Assembly (NCBI RefSeq): GCF_000331535.1
Contig: NZ_AMZN01000036.1
Span: 1-36,335 of the forward strand
DNA length: 36,335 nt
Direction of reading: 5' to 3'
DNA from: Fulvivirga imtechensis AK7
GTDB lineage: Bacteria > Bacteroidota > Bacteroidia > Cytophagales > Cyclobacteriaceae
Below the pieces are notes generated by a model. The model did no database searches. It was not told the origin of the DNA and saw only the letters and a list, made by a program, of their open reading frames with translations. Below, piece by piece: positions 24,953 through 32,969 of the stretch. The stretch's first letter is position 1. Each line of letters begins with the position of its first letter. The position numbers were made by a program, and so were the translations under genes.

Positions 24953-26292
24953 TGATCCCTCTTTTTTCCCCTTGCTTTAATTAATTCCCGTTTTTCCAAT
25001 TGAGATGCTGCCTCAGCCAGAGTTTCAAAGTCTATTGCAGATCTTCTCGCGATGTCTAGTAATGAGTGTTCACCCTCAGACATATTGAGTACCCATAACA
25101 ACGCCAGTTGAAACTTGTGGGCATCGTTGTTGCCTCCCATAGTATCATACAGGCCTCGCTTGCCCAGTTGCGGTTCGCATTTCGGAAGTAAATTGACATA
25201 TTTTCTGTTGGACTCTAATACGTCTATGATCTCTGAGTATACCTCAAAAGACCCTTCCAGTGAATGGGCGCTGATGAATTCCAGATTATCTGCCGAGGTA
25301 TGATATTCTGGATATTCACCATAGGGCGTCCTGGTCAGGCAGCCGACCGGCATATCGAAACCGGGAGAGCAAAATTGCCGCTCATCATAACCATAGGGGA
25401 CGAAGTCTATGACCTTATTTCGCTTGTCGTTACGCTCCAGCACATACTGCACCACCTGATCTATCTCCGCATCTCCCCTTCTGGATCTTTTATACGTAAA
25501 CGGCCCGGCATCGCCCAGTAAAGCAGCTATCAACCCATGCCGGATCCTTCCTACCTTCAGTTCATTGATAGACAACCAGGTGATCGCACCTATAGTACCA
25601 GGAATGAATAAAAACCGGTAAGAATACCTGTTTTTCCGCTCTATCAGATGTTTGGCGAGGAAAGTGACCATGCTTATGCCTGATAAGTTATCATTACAGA
25701 GAGAGGGGTGGCAGATATGAGTGGAGATCAATACCTCTTCCTTCTGTTTTCCCTTCACCAAAAGCTCTCCAAAGGTCAGGTAACCGTTCTCCAGCGATGA
25801 GTCGATATACACATCATAAGTACCCTCCTCCAGGCCTTGTAGTTGCCTGTGTGACATACAAAAGCCCCAATCTTCCTTATAGTAAGTTGTTCTGTAGGGT
25901 ATCCAGTCAGGATATTCCGGCAACGTATGAATGTGTTGACGCAGCTCCTGAAGGGGCATCTTTTTATGCACCGGACTACTATAATTGACTACATGTAGAT
26001 TTGATTTTTGAAAATCAATGACCTTTTGTCCCTGAAGGCCAAGTACGTAAGCATCCCGGATATTCCATTCTTTCGGCACTTCCCAGTCAAACACTTTTGT
26101 GCCCGAAGGGATCTTGCTGATCACGAGAGGAATATGACGTTTTATTATCTCCAGTGTGCGCCTGGTACCTGCCCCGGTAATACTCCGGCATAGCGGGTAC
26201 AGCTCCTCCGCCAGAGCATACATCTCCTTCCCCACACCTACGGCATGGCCGGTTACAGGTGTTTCTTTTAGTACCTCTTGTAATGTTTGCAT
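24949..26292 (-). CDS. DUF2172/DUF4910 aminopeptidase-like protein
   Basis: The 447-aa product has an N-terminal part (LYPLCRSITGAGTRRTLEII), a central M28-like region with STHICHPSLCNDNLSG at 191-205 and a winged-helix-like C-terminal 60 residues (SLLDIARRSAIDFETLAEAA). The His and Asp residues fit the zinc ligands of M28-type peptidases. Members are often found in polysaccharide clusters, where the substrate is likely not a peptide but an amide- or amino-sugar-linked group. The role is inferred from the neighbourhood. Confidence 0.8.
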   Translation of the reverse strand: MQTLQEVLKETPVTGHAVGVGKEMYALAEELYPLCRSITGAGTRRTLEIIKRHIPLVISKIPSGTKVFDWEVPKEWNIRDAYVLGLQGQKVIDFQKSNLHVVNYSSPVHKKMPLQELRQHIHTLPEYPDWIPYRTTYYKEDWGFCMSHRQLQGLEEGTYDVYIDSSLENGYLTFGELLVKGKQKEEVLISTHICHPSLCNDNLSGISMVTFLAKHLIERKNRYSYRFLFIPGTIGAITWLSINELKVGRIRHGLIAALLGDAGPFTYKRSRRGDAEIDQVVQYVLERNDKRNKVIDFVPYGYDERQFCSPGFDMPVGCLTRTPYGEYPEYHTSADNLEFISAHSLEGSFEVYSEIIDVLESNRKYVNLLPKCEPQLGKRGLYDTMGGNNDAHKFQLALLWVLNMSEGEHSLLDIARRSAIDFETLAEAASQLEKRELIKARGKKRDQ

Positions 26293-26310
26293 AGGGAAAA
26301 GGTTAAGTTG

Positions 26311-27183
26311 TTAAGCTGTTTGATAGGCCAACTCCTCCGGAAGGGGTAAAAAATCCGAAGCACGGATGAAGTCACCTAATGTCAGGTCTTTACAAGCCGT
26401 ATCAATGTTAGGGGCTCCCTTCCTGGCCACCACATCATCTATGTTTATGGTTCTGAAGTCTATGCTAAACCTGGTCTTCCCTGAGGTGTTTGGCACAGAA
26501 GCATGTAAATGTGCTGCCGAGAACAAAATGATGCCTCCGGAGCCGGGAACTATTCGCAGCTCGGAATCGACCTCTACCCGCTCCCGGGGTGAAGGCTGCC
26601 AACGTGTGTCAGCATTGATATTTTCAGCGCATGTTTTCCTGCTTGCCTGCATCCACTCCTGATAGCTGAACTCCACAGAATCATTCTCAATGGGGCGCGT
26701 CCAATACTTCAGGTGAAAAGACAGACCATTTTCAGCAGTAATATCATAAATGGGCATCCACCAATTGATCTGATTCATAGGAGCTGAATACCAGGTATCT
26801 CTGTGCGGATGGAAAGCATATGCAATACCGGAGGTAAGGTAGCCATCACTGGTGGAGGTGCGCAGCCTGGGCACATCGAAATATGTTTTATCCAAGTCGC
26901 ACCCCTTTTCACGAAGTATCTGTTGTATAAATTCTTTAGACCTCAGGTGATGTATAAACTCGGGCTTAAGTGCTTTAAGTATCTCCACATACCGGTTTAC
27001 AGGCAGCTCCCATTGCGCATATTCAGGGTCAAGTCCTGCGAAAGCCTTACGTATCAGGTCGTCTGTGAAGCTACAAAAGGCCTTTGTTGCTTCAGAAGGA
27101 GAATAGGTGAATAGCCGTCCCTGGTAAAGGCCTTGTCTTCGTTCATTATCTGTTAAATCGGGATCAAAGTAAATAGCATTCAT
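26311..27183 (-). CDS. PhyH-like Fe(II)/2-oxoglutarate-type dioxygenase
   Basis: The 290-aa product shows the facial triad of this fold: HxD at about 127-129 (HPHRDTWY), a distal His at 225 or 227 (FSAAHLHASVPN) and the 2-oxoglutarate-binding Arg in GKTRFSIDFR about 11 residues later. The strand WWMPIYD and ENGLSFH fit phytanoyl-CoA dioxygenase-like enzymes. In this locus it is likely to hydroxylate a sugar or acyl substituent of the repeat unit. It lies between the RfbC-like and DUF2172/DUF4910 genes at short gaps. Confidence 0.78.
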   Translation of the reverse strand: MNAIYFDPDLTDNERRQGLYQGRLFTYSPSEATKAFCSFTDDLIRKAFAGLDPEYAQWELPVNRYVEILKALKPEFIHHLRSKEFIQQILREKGCDLDKTYFDVPRLRTSTSDGYLTSGIAYAFHPHRDTWYSAPMNQINWWMPIYDITAENGLSFHLKYWTRPIENDSVEFSYQEWMQASRKTCAENINADTRWQPSPRERVEVDSELRIVPGSGGIILFSAAHLHASVPNTSGKTRFSIDFRTINIDDVVARKGAPNIDTACKDLTLGDFIRASDFLPLPEELAYQTA

Positions 27184-27196
27184 GGTTTTTTATTTT

Positions 27197-27751
27197 TTAA
27201 CTGGATGAAAATAGTATTGAAGGATATTCGAACGGGGGAAAGCTTTTGTCTTTCTCCGCAATCGCCTCCACCGGGATGGGCAATTGAATATCAAAGGCGG
27301 GATCATCCCACCGAAAGCCTCTTGCAGACTCAGCGTTATAAAACTGCGTCATCTGATAAAATACCTGTGTATCACTGGTAAGTGTGATGAACCCATGGGC
27401 GAAGGTTTTAGGCACATACAGGATATTCCTGTTCTCAGCCGAAAGCTCTACGGCTATCCACTGTTTAAATGTGGGTGAGCCCAGCCGCAGGTCTACCACA
27501 TAGTCAAGCACACTGCCCTGAGTACAACTCACAATCTTATCTTCTTCAAATGGCGGGGCCTGGAAATGCATACCTCTGAAAGTGCCCTTTCTCTTGTTGT
27601 AAGAAATGTTGCACTGAACGATAAAAGGGAACAGTCCGTGCTCGGCAAACTCCTTTAGACAAAACGATCTGGCAAAAAAGCCTCTTTCATCCTCTAGCTT
27701 TTCCGGCTTGATGATAAATACGCCTTTCAGTTTTGTCTCTTCGAAAATCAC
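27197..27751 (-). CDS. dTDP-4-dehydrorhamnose 3,5-epimerase family protein
   Basis: The 184-aa cupin has the RfbC signatures GFFARSFCLKEF, TFRGMHFQAPP (His at about 62), YVVDLRLGSPTF and VPKTFAHGF, with FYQM at about 131. No dTDP-rhamnose set (rfbA, B, D) is present; the neighbours are CDP-glucose genes, so this epimerase probably acts on a CDP-4-keto-6-deoxyhexose. That switch is known for related branched-sugar pathways but is inferred here. Confidence 0.88.
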   Translation of the reverse strand: MIFEETKLKGVFIIKPEKLEDERGFFARSFCLKEFAEHGLFPFIVQCNISYNKRKGTFRGMHFQAPPFEEDKIVSCTQGSVLDYVVDLRLGSPTFKQWIAVELSAENRNILYVPKTFAHGFITLTSDTQVFYQMTQFYNAESARGFRWDDPAFDIQLPIPVEAIAEKDKSFPPFEYPSILFSSS

Positions 27752-27764
27752 TTTCTGAATGGTT

Positions 27765-28406
27765 TTATAATATTCCTTTCCTCATATAAAAAGCCTCTGC
27801 ATATTTAGAGGCAGACTCCACGCCACGTAGCCGCATAAGCGCATAAAAAGTCTCTTCGTCAAACCAGTGCCTGGACCGTTGTGAAGAATAGTTGTCCAAA
27901 ATTGCACGTACTTTTTTATTCACTATTTTATCATCCAGCGGCACGTATAATCCAGGATTCCCCAGATCCCCATCATACTTCTGTATTTCATACTCCAGGA
28001 TAAACTGATCTCTGAAAGTATTCCATGTGAGCTCATTTAATAACCGGTGATCCTGATGAAGATCGTTGCGGTAGTGTGTGAAGATGATATCGGGTTGATA
28101 TGTCTTCCTGACCTGCTCAAAATAATCCTTTACCTTTAAGGCCTGCTGAGGAAGCACGGTATCCTTAAATTTTTTGATAATGATCTCCTTTCGGGCAACA
28201 TCCATCAGGAAATACTCCGCACTTTTCATAGCCTCTTCGGCTCTGTCATTGGTTGATGTGAAGATTATCCATTTTACATGATCGATGGCATATTCATTGA
28301 CCATTTTCAAGAGTGTACCACCGCAACCAATCTCAATATCATCGCAATGAGCGCCCAGGCACAGAATTTTGAGCCCGCTACGCTGGTTGAACCTGAGTGG
28401 TAACAT
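27765..28406 (-). CDS. PIG-L/LmbE family deacetylase
   Basis: The 213-aa product has the zinc motif CLGAHCDDIEIGCGGTLLKM near residue 18 and the downstream HYRNDLHQDHRLLNE. These are the AHxDD and HxxDH metal ligands of N-acetylglucosaminyl-type deacetylases. The ATG at 28406 overlaps the rfbF stop as TGATG, so I use it instead of the TTG just before. It probably removes an acyl group from an amino sugar in the polysaccharide pathway. Confidence 0.88.
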   Translation of the reverse strand: MLPLRFNQRSGLKILCLGAHCDDIEIGCGGTLLKMVNEYAIDHVKWIIFTSTNDRAEEAMKSAEYFLMDVARKEIIIKKFKDTVLPQQALKVKDYFEQVRKTYQPDIIFTHYRNDLHQDHRLLNELTWNTFRDQFILEYEIQKYDGDLGNPGLYVPLDDKIVNKKVRAILDNYSSQRSRHWFDEETFYALMRLRGVESASKYAEAFYMRKGIL

Positions 28407-29203
28407 CAAGCGGTATATTGAAACTCAGAACTTCGCCATACCTCCCACGGAGTATCACCTCTGGCATACATGTCATCCAGCATCTGCTTTTCTTTAAATG
28501 TGTCCATGGTGAGGAAAATTCCGTCATAGGGATATGCCATCAGTTGATCATTAGCAATAAGCCGCTGGAAGGGCTGCTCTACCAGTTCTTCCCCTGTATT
28601 GATATAGTCGAATATCTCATTTCTGAAAATAAAATACCCGGCATTGATACGCACCCCTGAATTGGCGAGGGTGGTGATCTCTCTGACATGATTATTCTGC
28701 CCCAAAGTAACGATATGAAAGCTTCTGGTGGGCTGAGAGGCCAAAAAAATACCTGTCTTACCTGAATTTTCGAACCGATCGATCATGTCGAACAAAGGTA
28801 GGTCGGTAAGTCCGTCAGAGTAATTGGCCAGGAAAATCTCCTCCCCTTCCAGGTGTTTTTCCACAGCCTTCAGGCGCTGACCGATGTTAGAACTCATCCC
28901 TGTATCCACGAAAGTGATGGTCCAGTCGTCTATATCCTTGTTGAGCAATTTGAGGTTACTCCCCCCTTTTGAGTAAACAAAATCATTGGAAACATATTCG
29001 CTGTATTTCACAAAGTAGTCTTTAATAGCATCCGCCTGATAGCCCAGGCAAAGGATGAATTCTTTATGACCGAAATGTGCGTAGTACTTCATGATATGCC
29101 ATAGGATGGGCCTGTAGCCTATTGGGACCATTGGCTTGGGTATTTTTTCGGAATATTCGCGTAACCGCATACCCTGACCACCACAGAATAAAACAACTTT
29201 CAT
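28406..29203 (-). CDS. rfbF: Glucose-1-phosphate cytidylyltransferase
   Basis: The 265-aa product starts VVLFCGGQGMRLREYSEKIP then KPMVPIGYRPILWHIMKYY, the nucleotidyltransferase signature of the RfbF group (GGxGTRL variant with M). The later IFLANYSDGLTDLPL carries the acidic metal site. It makes CDP-glucose, the substrate of RfbG encoded at 32970-34130. The two are separated by the methyltransferase gene and an unrelated redox cassette. It is translationally coupled to the PIG-L gene. Confidence 0.9.
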   Translation of the reverse strand: MKVVLFCGGQGMRLREYSEKIPKPMVPIGYRPILWHIMKYYAHFGHKEFILCLGYQADAIKDYFVKYSEYVSNDFVYSKGGSNLKLLNKDIDDWTITFVDTGMSSNIGQRLKAVEKHLEGEEIFLANYSDGLTDLPLFDMIDRFENSGKTGIFLASQPTRSFHIVTLGQNNHVREITTLANSGVRINAGYFIFRNEIFDYINTGEELVEQPFQRLIANDQLMAYPYDGIFLTMDTFKEKQMLDDMYARGDTPWEVWRSSEFQYTA

Positions 29204-29541
29204 AGCAATGCATTTTAGGTTTTGTAACTTTTTTAATACTTACTGTGAGATACTCTCAGCCGGGGTGATGAATTATGACTAAAATTAGTATTGCCAGGAA
29301 GGGCATTCAATGATTAAAATATCAGGTATCCGATGATTGATATCATCTTCGGATATCTACGAATTACATTTCACGATTTATGCACTGGTGAAATACCGGG
29401 ATGGTAAGGTGGGACTCGCTGGAAGAGGAGGTGTTCAACTCTTAAAGTGTATTGCTGCCCAGGCAGTTGGCGACAGTAGCAACGATATCAAATTTATAAA
29501 AAAGGACCCGGAAATAGCAATCCGGGTCTTTCAACATACTG
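29204..29541. other. Intergenic region upstream of rfbF
   Basis: The segment contains the terminator of the redox cassette (29498-29528). A plus-strand open frame at 29337-29570 has no recognisable product and runs through that terminator, so I do not call it. The promoter of the rfbF operon should lie near 29204-29300, but no clear consensus is seen. Confidence 0.5.
29498..29528 (-). terminator. Intrinsic terminator of the redox cassette
   Basis: GACCCGGA (29505-29512) pairs with TCCGGGTC (29521-29528) around an 8-base loop. On the minus strand the stem is followed by a run of six U. It sits just downstream of the TlpA-like stop and isolates the cassette from rfbF. Confidence 0.85.
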
Positions 29542-30132
29542 TTATTTCAGCTTTTTTAAGAAAGCTCTAAACTCATCGGTATTATAGTCTGCCATACCGG
29601 TATGTGTTAATGCCAAACCACCTTTGGCGTCTATAACATAGGTAGTAGGTATACTTTGGCTATAATACATTTCAGGAATCCCACCTGCTGGTCTGTACAC
29701 TTCAAAATCGAAGCCCTTTTTCACCTTAAACTGTTTTGCCTTATCAAAACTCTGATCAAGCGAAAGCATAATAAAAACGATGTCGTCATCCTTGATACTA
29801 TTATGAAGATCATTAATACCAGGCATTTCCGCGATGCACGGAGGGCACCATGTAGCCCATAGATTCATAAAAATAACCTTTCCGCGAAACTCCTCCATAC
29901 TCACAGTTTCACCCTTGGAATTGATCAGCGACATGCTAAAATCAGCTTTTGGGTTCGTATTTTCAACTCCCGGACTGGTTTCTTCAACATCCGGTTGAAA
30001 GGCGCCCGAAGCCAACACTCCACGCTGGATAAAACCAAAAATTTCAGTGTGTAGCCCGGTTAAAAATAAAGTTAAGAGCAGCGTGCCTGTGACACCGTAT
30101 TCTATGAATTTCTTTTTTACTTTCTTAGTCAT
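29542..30132 (-). CDS. TlpA/ResA-like thiol-disulfide oxidoreductase
   Basis: The 196-aa product has an N-terminal membrane anchor (VTGTLLLTLFLTGLHTEIF), a low-complexity linker to about 62 and a thioredoxin domain with WCPPC at 95-99. The cis-Pro site is SIPTTYVID. This places it on the outer face of the membrane as a reductant of cysteine pairs. It follows the DsrE-like gene by 11 bp and is the last gene before a strong terminator. Confidence 0.93.
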   Translation of the reverse strand: MTKKVKKKFIEYGVTGTLLLTLFLTGLHTEIFGFIQRGVLASGAFQPDVEETSPGVENTNPKADFSMSLINSKGETVSMEEFRGKVIFMNLWATWCPPCIAEMPGINDLHNSIKDDDIVFIMLSLDQSFDKAKQFKVKKGFDFEVYRPAGGIPEMYYSQSIPTTYVIDAKGGLALTHTGMADYNTDEFRAFLKKLK

Positions 30133-30143
30133 GATTCTTTATT

Positions 30144-30599
30144 TTATAATTCGATCATTAAATAACCCTCTTTTTCAAGCTCGAATGCCCTCATTAAACC
30201 ATTTGGGATTACCTCTATGCCCGGCTGAAGTGAAGAGGTACTGACTCCAAACTTCTGAAGTGATATCCCGCAGGCTTTTACTTCTACACCCATTTCTTTA
30301 GCTTTTTCTAATGTATCGGTCAATTCGCTCCCTTTTTTTAGCTTTTCCACCTCTTTTCCACACACGATGATCTCAAACCTGCCTCGATTAAACTTCGGAT
30401 TGTTCTGCACCTCTTCTGCAGTGCGCACTGCTACTTTTAAGTGCTCTCCTTTTCTAAGCAAGATACCGAAATCATCTTTAAGAGGTCCAGTTTCAGTAGT
30501 TTCTTTATTTATGGCTCGTGTCTCCTGGTAAAACAGCGCTCCCATGGTAACGATCAATAATCCCATTATTATCGTTTTTATATTTTTCTTTATTGTCAT
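30144..30599 (-). CDS. Exported DsrE-like protein
   Basis: The 151-aa product has a signal anchor (IKTIIMGLLIVTMGALFY) and a DsrE/TusD-like domain. Cysteines at 80 (EIIVCGKEV) and 110 (VEVKACGISL) lie at typical DsrE positions. Cytoplasmic DsrE proteins carry persulfide sulfur; an exported one next to TlpA and DoxX suggests a periplasmic thiol or sulfur role. Gaps of 11 bp to tlpA-like and 25 bp to the DoxX gene suggest one transcript. Confidence 0.85.
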   Translation of the reverse strand: MTIKKNIKTIIMGLLIVTMGALFYQETRAINKETTETGPLKDDFGILLRKGEHLKVAVRTAEEVQNNPKFNRGRFEIIVCGKEVEKLKKGSELTDTLEKAKEMGVEVKACGISLQKFGVSTSSLQPGIEVIPNGLMRAFELEKEGYLMIEL

Positions 30600-30624
30600 T
30601 TTAATTGTTTTTCTAGTTATTGAT

Positions 30625-31044
30625 TCATTTCCTGACAGCCATCAGGCTATCGACACGATAGCCGGCAGCATCGTGCACAATAAAAAATAATAAGCCCCCC
30701 GCAATGGCTATATTCTTAAATAGCGGCCCCATAGAAGTGATGCTTCCCACTTGAACAATTAATGTTATTGGCAGAAGCACCATCAAAAGACCTATGGCAG
30801 CCAGCCGGGTTTTAAACCCAAGTGCAAATGAAACACCGCCTACCAGCATGGCCACTCCTGAAATAATGATTGAATAATGCGGATTGCCGAACATTGCCGC
30901 CACACTGGCGAATGTAGCGCTTTGCAGCTTTTGATATACAAACTCGGTTCTGAGCAGGTGATTGATACCCGCAACTATGAAAATGAGACTCACCATCACA
31001 CGAAACAGCGTAATGGTAAACCTACTTGAAAATTGGTCAGTCAT
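30625..31044 (-). CDS. DoxX family membrane protein
   Basis: The 139-aa protein has four hydrophobic segments and the DoxX start (LFRVMVSLIFIVAGINHLL). The sequence continues with MLVGGVSFALGFKTRLAAIG, which is typical. DoxX proteins are linked to quinone or sulfur redox chemistry in some organisms. Here it belongs to the TlpA-DsrE cassette. Confidence 0.88.
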   Translation of the reverse strand: MTDQFSSRFTITLFRVMVSLIFIVAGINHLLRTEFVYQKLQSATFASVAAMFGNPHYSIIISGVAMLVGGVSFALGFKTRLAAIGLLMVLLPITLIVQVGSITSMGPLFKNIAIAGGLLFFIVHDAAGYRVDSLMAVRK

Positions 31045-31112
31045 TTTCTTTCTGTTAAAATGTAAAATAATAATACTTTTGAAGACAGGGCTTCAATTAC
31101 ACCAAAGGTGGA

Positions 31113-31499
31113 TTAACAGAAAGTATGTCTGGGTGGGTCAGGCTCCCGGTTTTGAAAAGGTGGATTATATATTGATACTTTAAAGCTGCAGTAATTTCTA
31201 TCTCCGGTGAAATGAGATGTTGGCGGAAACGTAAAAGCCGGTTTTATACAAACAGATAGTGACCCACAGAATGATAAGTTATCTGAAAATGGTAGTTCCG
31301 GCATTTCATGCTCCTCATCCAGTGTATTGTTAACCTGGAAAACAGGTCCGGTAGTACTTTTCTCTGTTAGCAACAGCTTTTTGCAGCCGATATTTGAAAA
31401 TAAAGAAGGCAGCAGGCTCTGTGCTCCGGCAGTTCCTACCGCTACCAAAAAGTAGCTAATTAATAGTATCCTGGCTATGGTCGTTCTGTTGTGACGCAC
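31113..31499 (-). CDS. Small exported Cys-containing protein of unknown function
   Basis: The 128-aa product has a signal peptide (ARILLISYFLVAVGTAGAQ). The mature part has five cysteines (about 39, 78, 84, 104 and the last residue 128) and a proline-rich end (NREPDPPRHTFC). I do not recognise the family. It is the first gene of the redox cassette and might be a substrate or sulfur/metal carrier for the DsrE and TlpA proteins. Codons are otherwise ordinary. Confidence 0.6.
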   Translation of the reverse strand: MRHNRTTIARILLISYFLVAVGTAGAQSLLPSLFSNIGCKKLLLTEKSTTGPVFQVNNTLDEEHEMPELPFSDNLSFCGSLSVCIKPAFTFPPTSHFTGDRNYCSFKVSIYNPPFQNREPDPPRHTFC

Positions 31500-31529
31500 T
31501 CGCTGCTTTCGTTTTAAATAATCTACGAT

Positions 31530-31541
31530 TTTGTTAACAAA
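31530..31541. promoter_or_regulatory. 12-bp palindrome upstream of the redox cassette
   Basis: TTTGTTAACAAA is a perfect palindrome 31 bp upstream of the small exported protein gene. It is AT-rich and short, so it could arise by chance, but its position fits an operator. The cognate regulator is not visible. Confidence 0.3.
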
Positions 31542-31675
31542 TTGTTCTGATAAATAAGTTCACAATTCGGTTAACGAATAACGATGGTTTTAGGCCTTAT
31601 GGAAAAGCATATAAAATTCAACGATTGAACTTCCTGATTATCAACGCTTCCCTAGGAGACCGTACCTGCGATTGC

Positions 31676-32950
31676 TTAAACAGACATTTCTACTGCACGC
31701 GGATCATAAACCCGGAGTTCCGGGATGGGCACCACAAACTTTCCACCCCATTCACCAATAAATGAGAAATTTTCCATGATCTCTTCTTTCAGATTCCACG
31801 GAAGGATAAATACGTAATCCGGTTTTGTTCTTATTATCATATCAGGATGATAAATGGGAATTAGCGTTCCGGGCAGGTAGTTACCTTGTTTATGAGGGTT
31901 GCGATCCACCGTATAGTCTATAAAATCCGTACGTATGCCGCAATAGTTCAATAATGTGTTGCCCTTTCCGGGAGCTCCGTATCCCGCTATGGATTTACCT
32001 TTGCGTTTTGCGGAAATGAGAAACTCCAGGATGTTCCTTTTTGTTTCCTTCACCCTTTCAGTAAATTGTTGGTAATACTCTATCGTTTCCATACCAGCCT
32101 TGAACTCCTTCATTCTCAGCTCCCGCACCGATGTTGATACTTTTTTGGAATTATCCCCTTTATGGCAGGCATAAATTCTCAGAGAACCCCCATGGGTAGG
32201 CAACTCCTCAACATCGAAGAGTGTTAAGCCATGGTAGGAAAAAATGCGTTCCACACTTGAAAAGGACAGGTACGAAAAATGCTCGTGGTAAACGGTATCA
32301 AACTGGTTGCCATCGATCAGCTTCAACAGGTGAGGAAACTCCATTGTAATGACACCCTCCGGTTTAAGCAGTATTTTCATCGCAGAAACAAAGTCATTGA
32401 TATCCGGGACATGGGCCAGCACGTTGTTCCCGATGAGTAGATCTGCCTCCCCGTGATTCATAATAATTTCAAACACGGTTTCATTTCCAAAAAACTTTAT
32501 CTCGGTTTTTATTCCTTTTCTGATCGCATACTCCGCAACATTGGCTGCCGGTTCTATGCCCAGCACAGGAATATTCTTCTCCCTGAAATATTGCAACAGG
32601 TAACCGTCATTGCTGGCCAGCTCTATCACCTGACTTTTGGAGGTGAGGCTAAAACGTTTCGCCATTTTTTCGGTGTAATCTTTGACATGCCTCAGCCAGG
32701 AGTCTGAATATGAGGAAAAGTAGGCATAGTCTTCATATATCTTTGAAGGCGGCACAAACTCTTCCAACTGCACTAAGAAGCAATTTTCACATACATAGGC
32801 ATGCAGTGGGTAGAATGGTTCCATATCCTTAAGCTCCCAGGGCTTTACATGGTCCTGACATAGTGGGGACATGCCCAAATCCACAAATGTATATGTTAAA
32901 GGAGTGCTGCAAAACCTGCATGCGCTTTCCAAACGATGATCAGAATTCAT
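31676..32950 (-). CDS. NDP-hexose C-methyltransferase
   Basis: The 424-aa protein has the three-part architecture of sugar C-methyltransferases. It has an N-terminal zinc-binding domain (CRFCS near 12 and CENC near 54, Methyltransf_13), a SAM domain with SQVIELASNDGYLLQYF near 107, and a C-terminal Methyltransf_14 domain with SIAGYGAPGKGNTLLNYCGI. This group methylates carbon 3 of 4-keto-deoxysugars. It follows rfbG by 19 bp, so a CDP-4-keto-6-deoxyglucose substrate is the simplest reading. Confidence 0.9.
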   Translation of the reverse strand: MNSDHRLESACRFCSTPLTYTFVDLGMSPLCQDHVKPWELKDMEPFYPLHAYVCENCFLVQLEEFVPPSKIYEDYAYFSSYSDSWLRHVKDYTEKMAKRFSLTSKSQVIELASNDGYLLQYFREKNIPVLGIEPAANVAEYAIRKGIKTEIKFFGNETVFEIIMNHGEADLLIGNNVLAHVPDINDFVSAMKILLKPEGVITMEFPHLLKLIDGNQFDTVYHEHFSYLSFSSVERIFSYHGLTLFDVEELPTHGGSLRIYACHKGDNSKKVSTSVRELRMKEFKAGMETIEYYQQFTERVKETKRNILEFLISAKRKGKSIAGYGAPGKGNTLLNYCGIRTDFIDYTVDRNPHKQGNYLPGTLIPIYHPDMIIRTKPDYVFILPWNLKEEIMENFSFIGEWGGKFVVPIPELRVYDPRAVEMSV

Positions 32951-32969
32951 AGTTATTCGGGTTTTTAGT

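Noticed and set aside
29337-29570. 77-aa plus-strand open frame upstream of rfbF
   Set aside because: It crosses the terminator of the redox cassette and overlaps the TlpA-like gene; no recognisable product.
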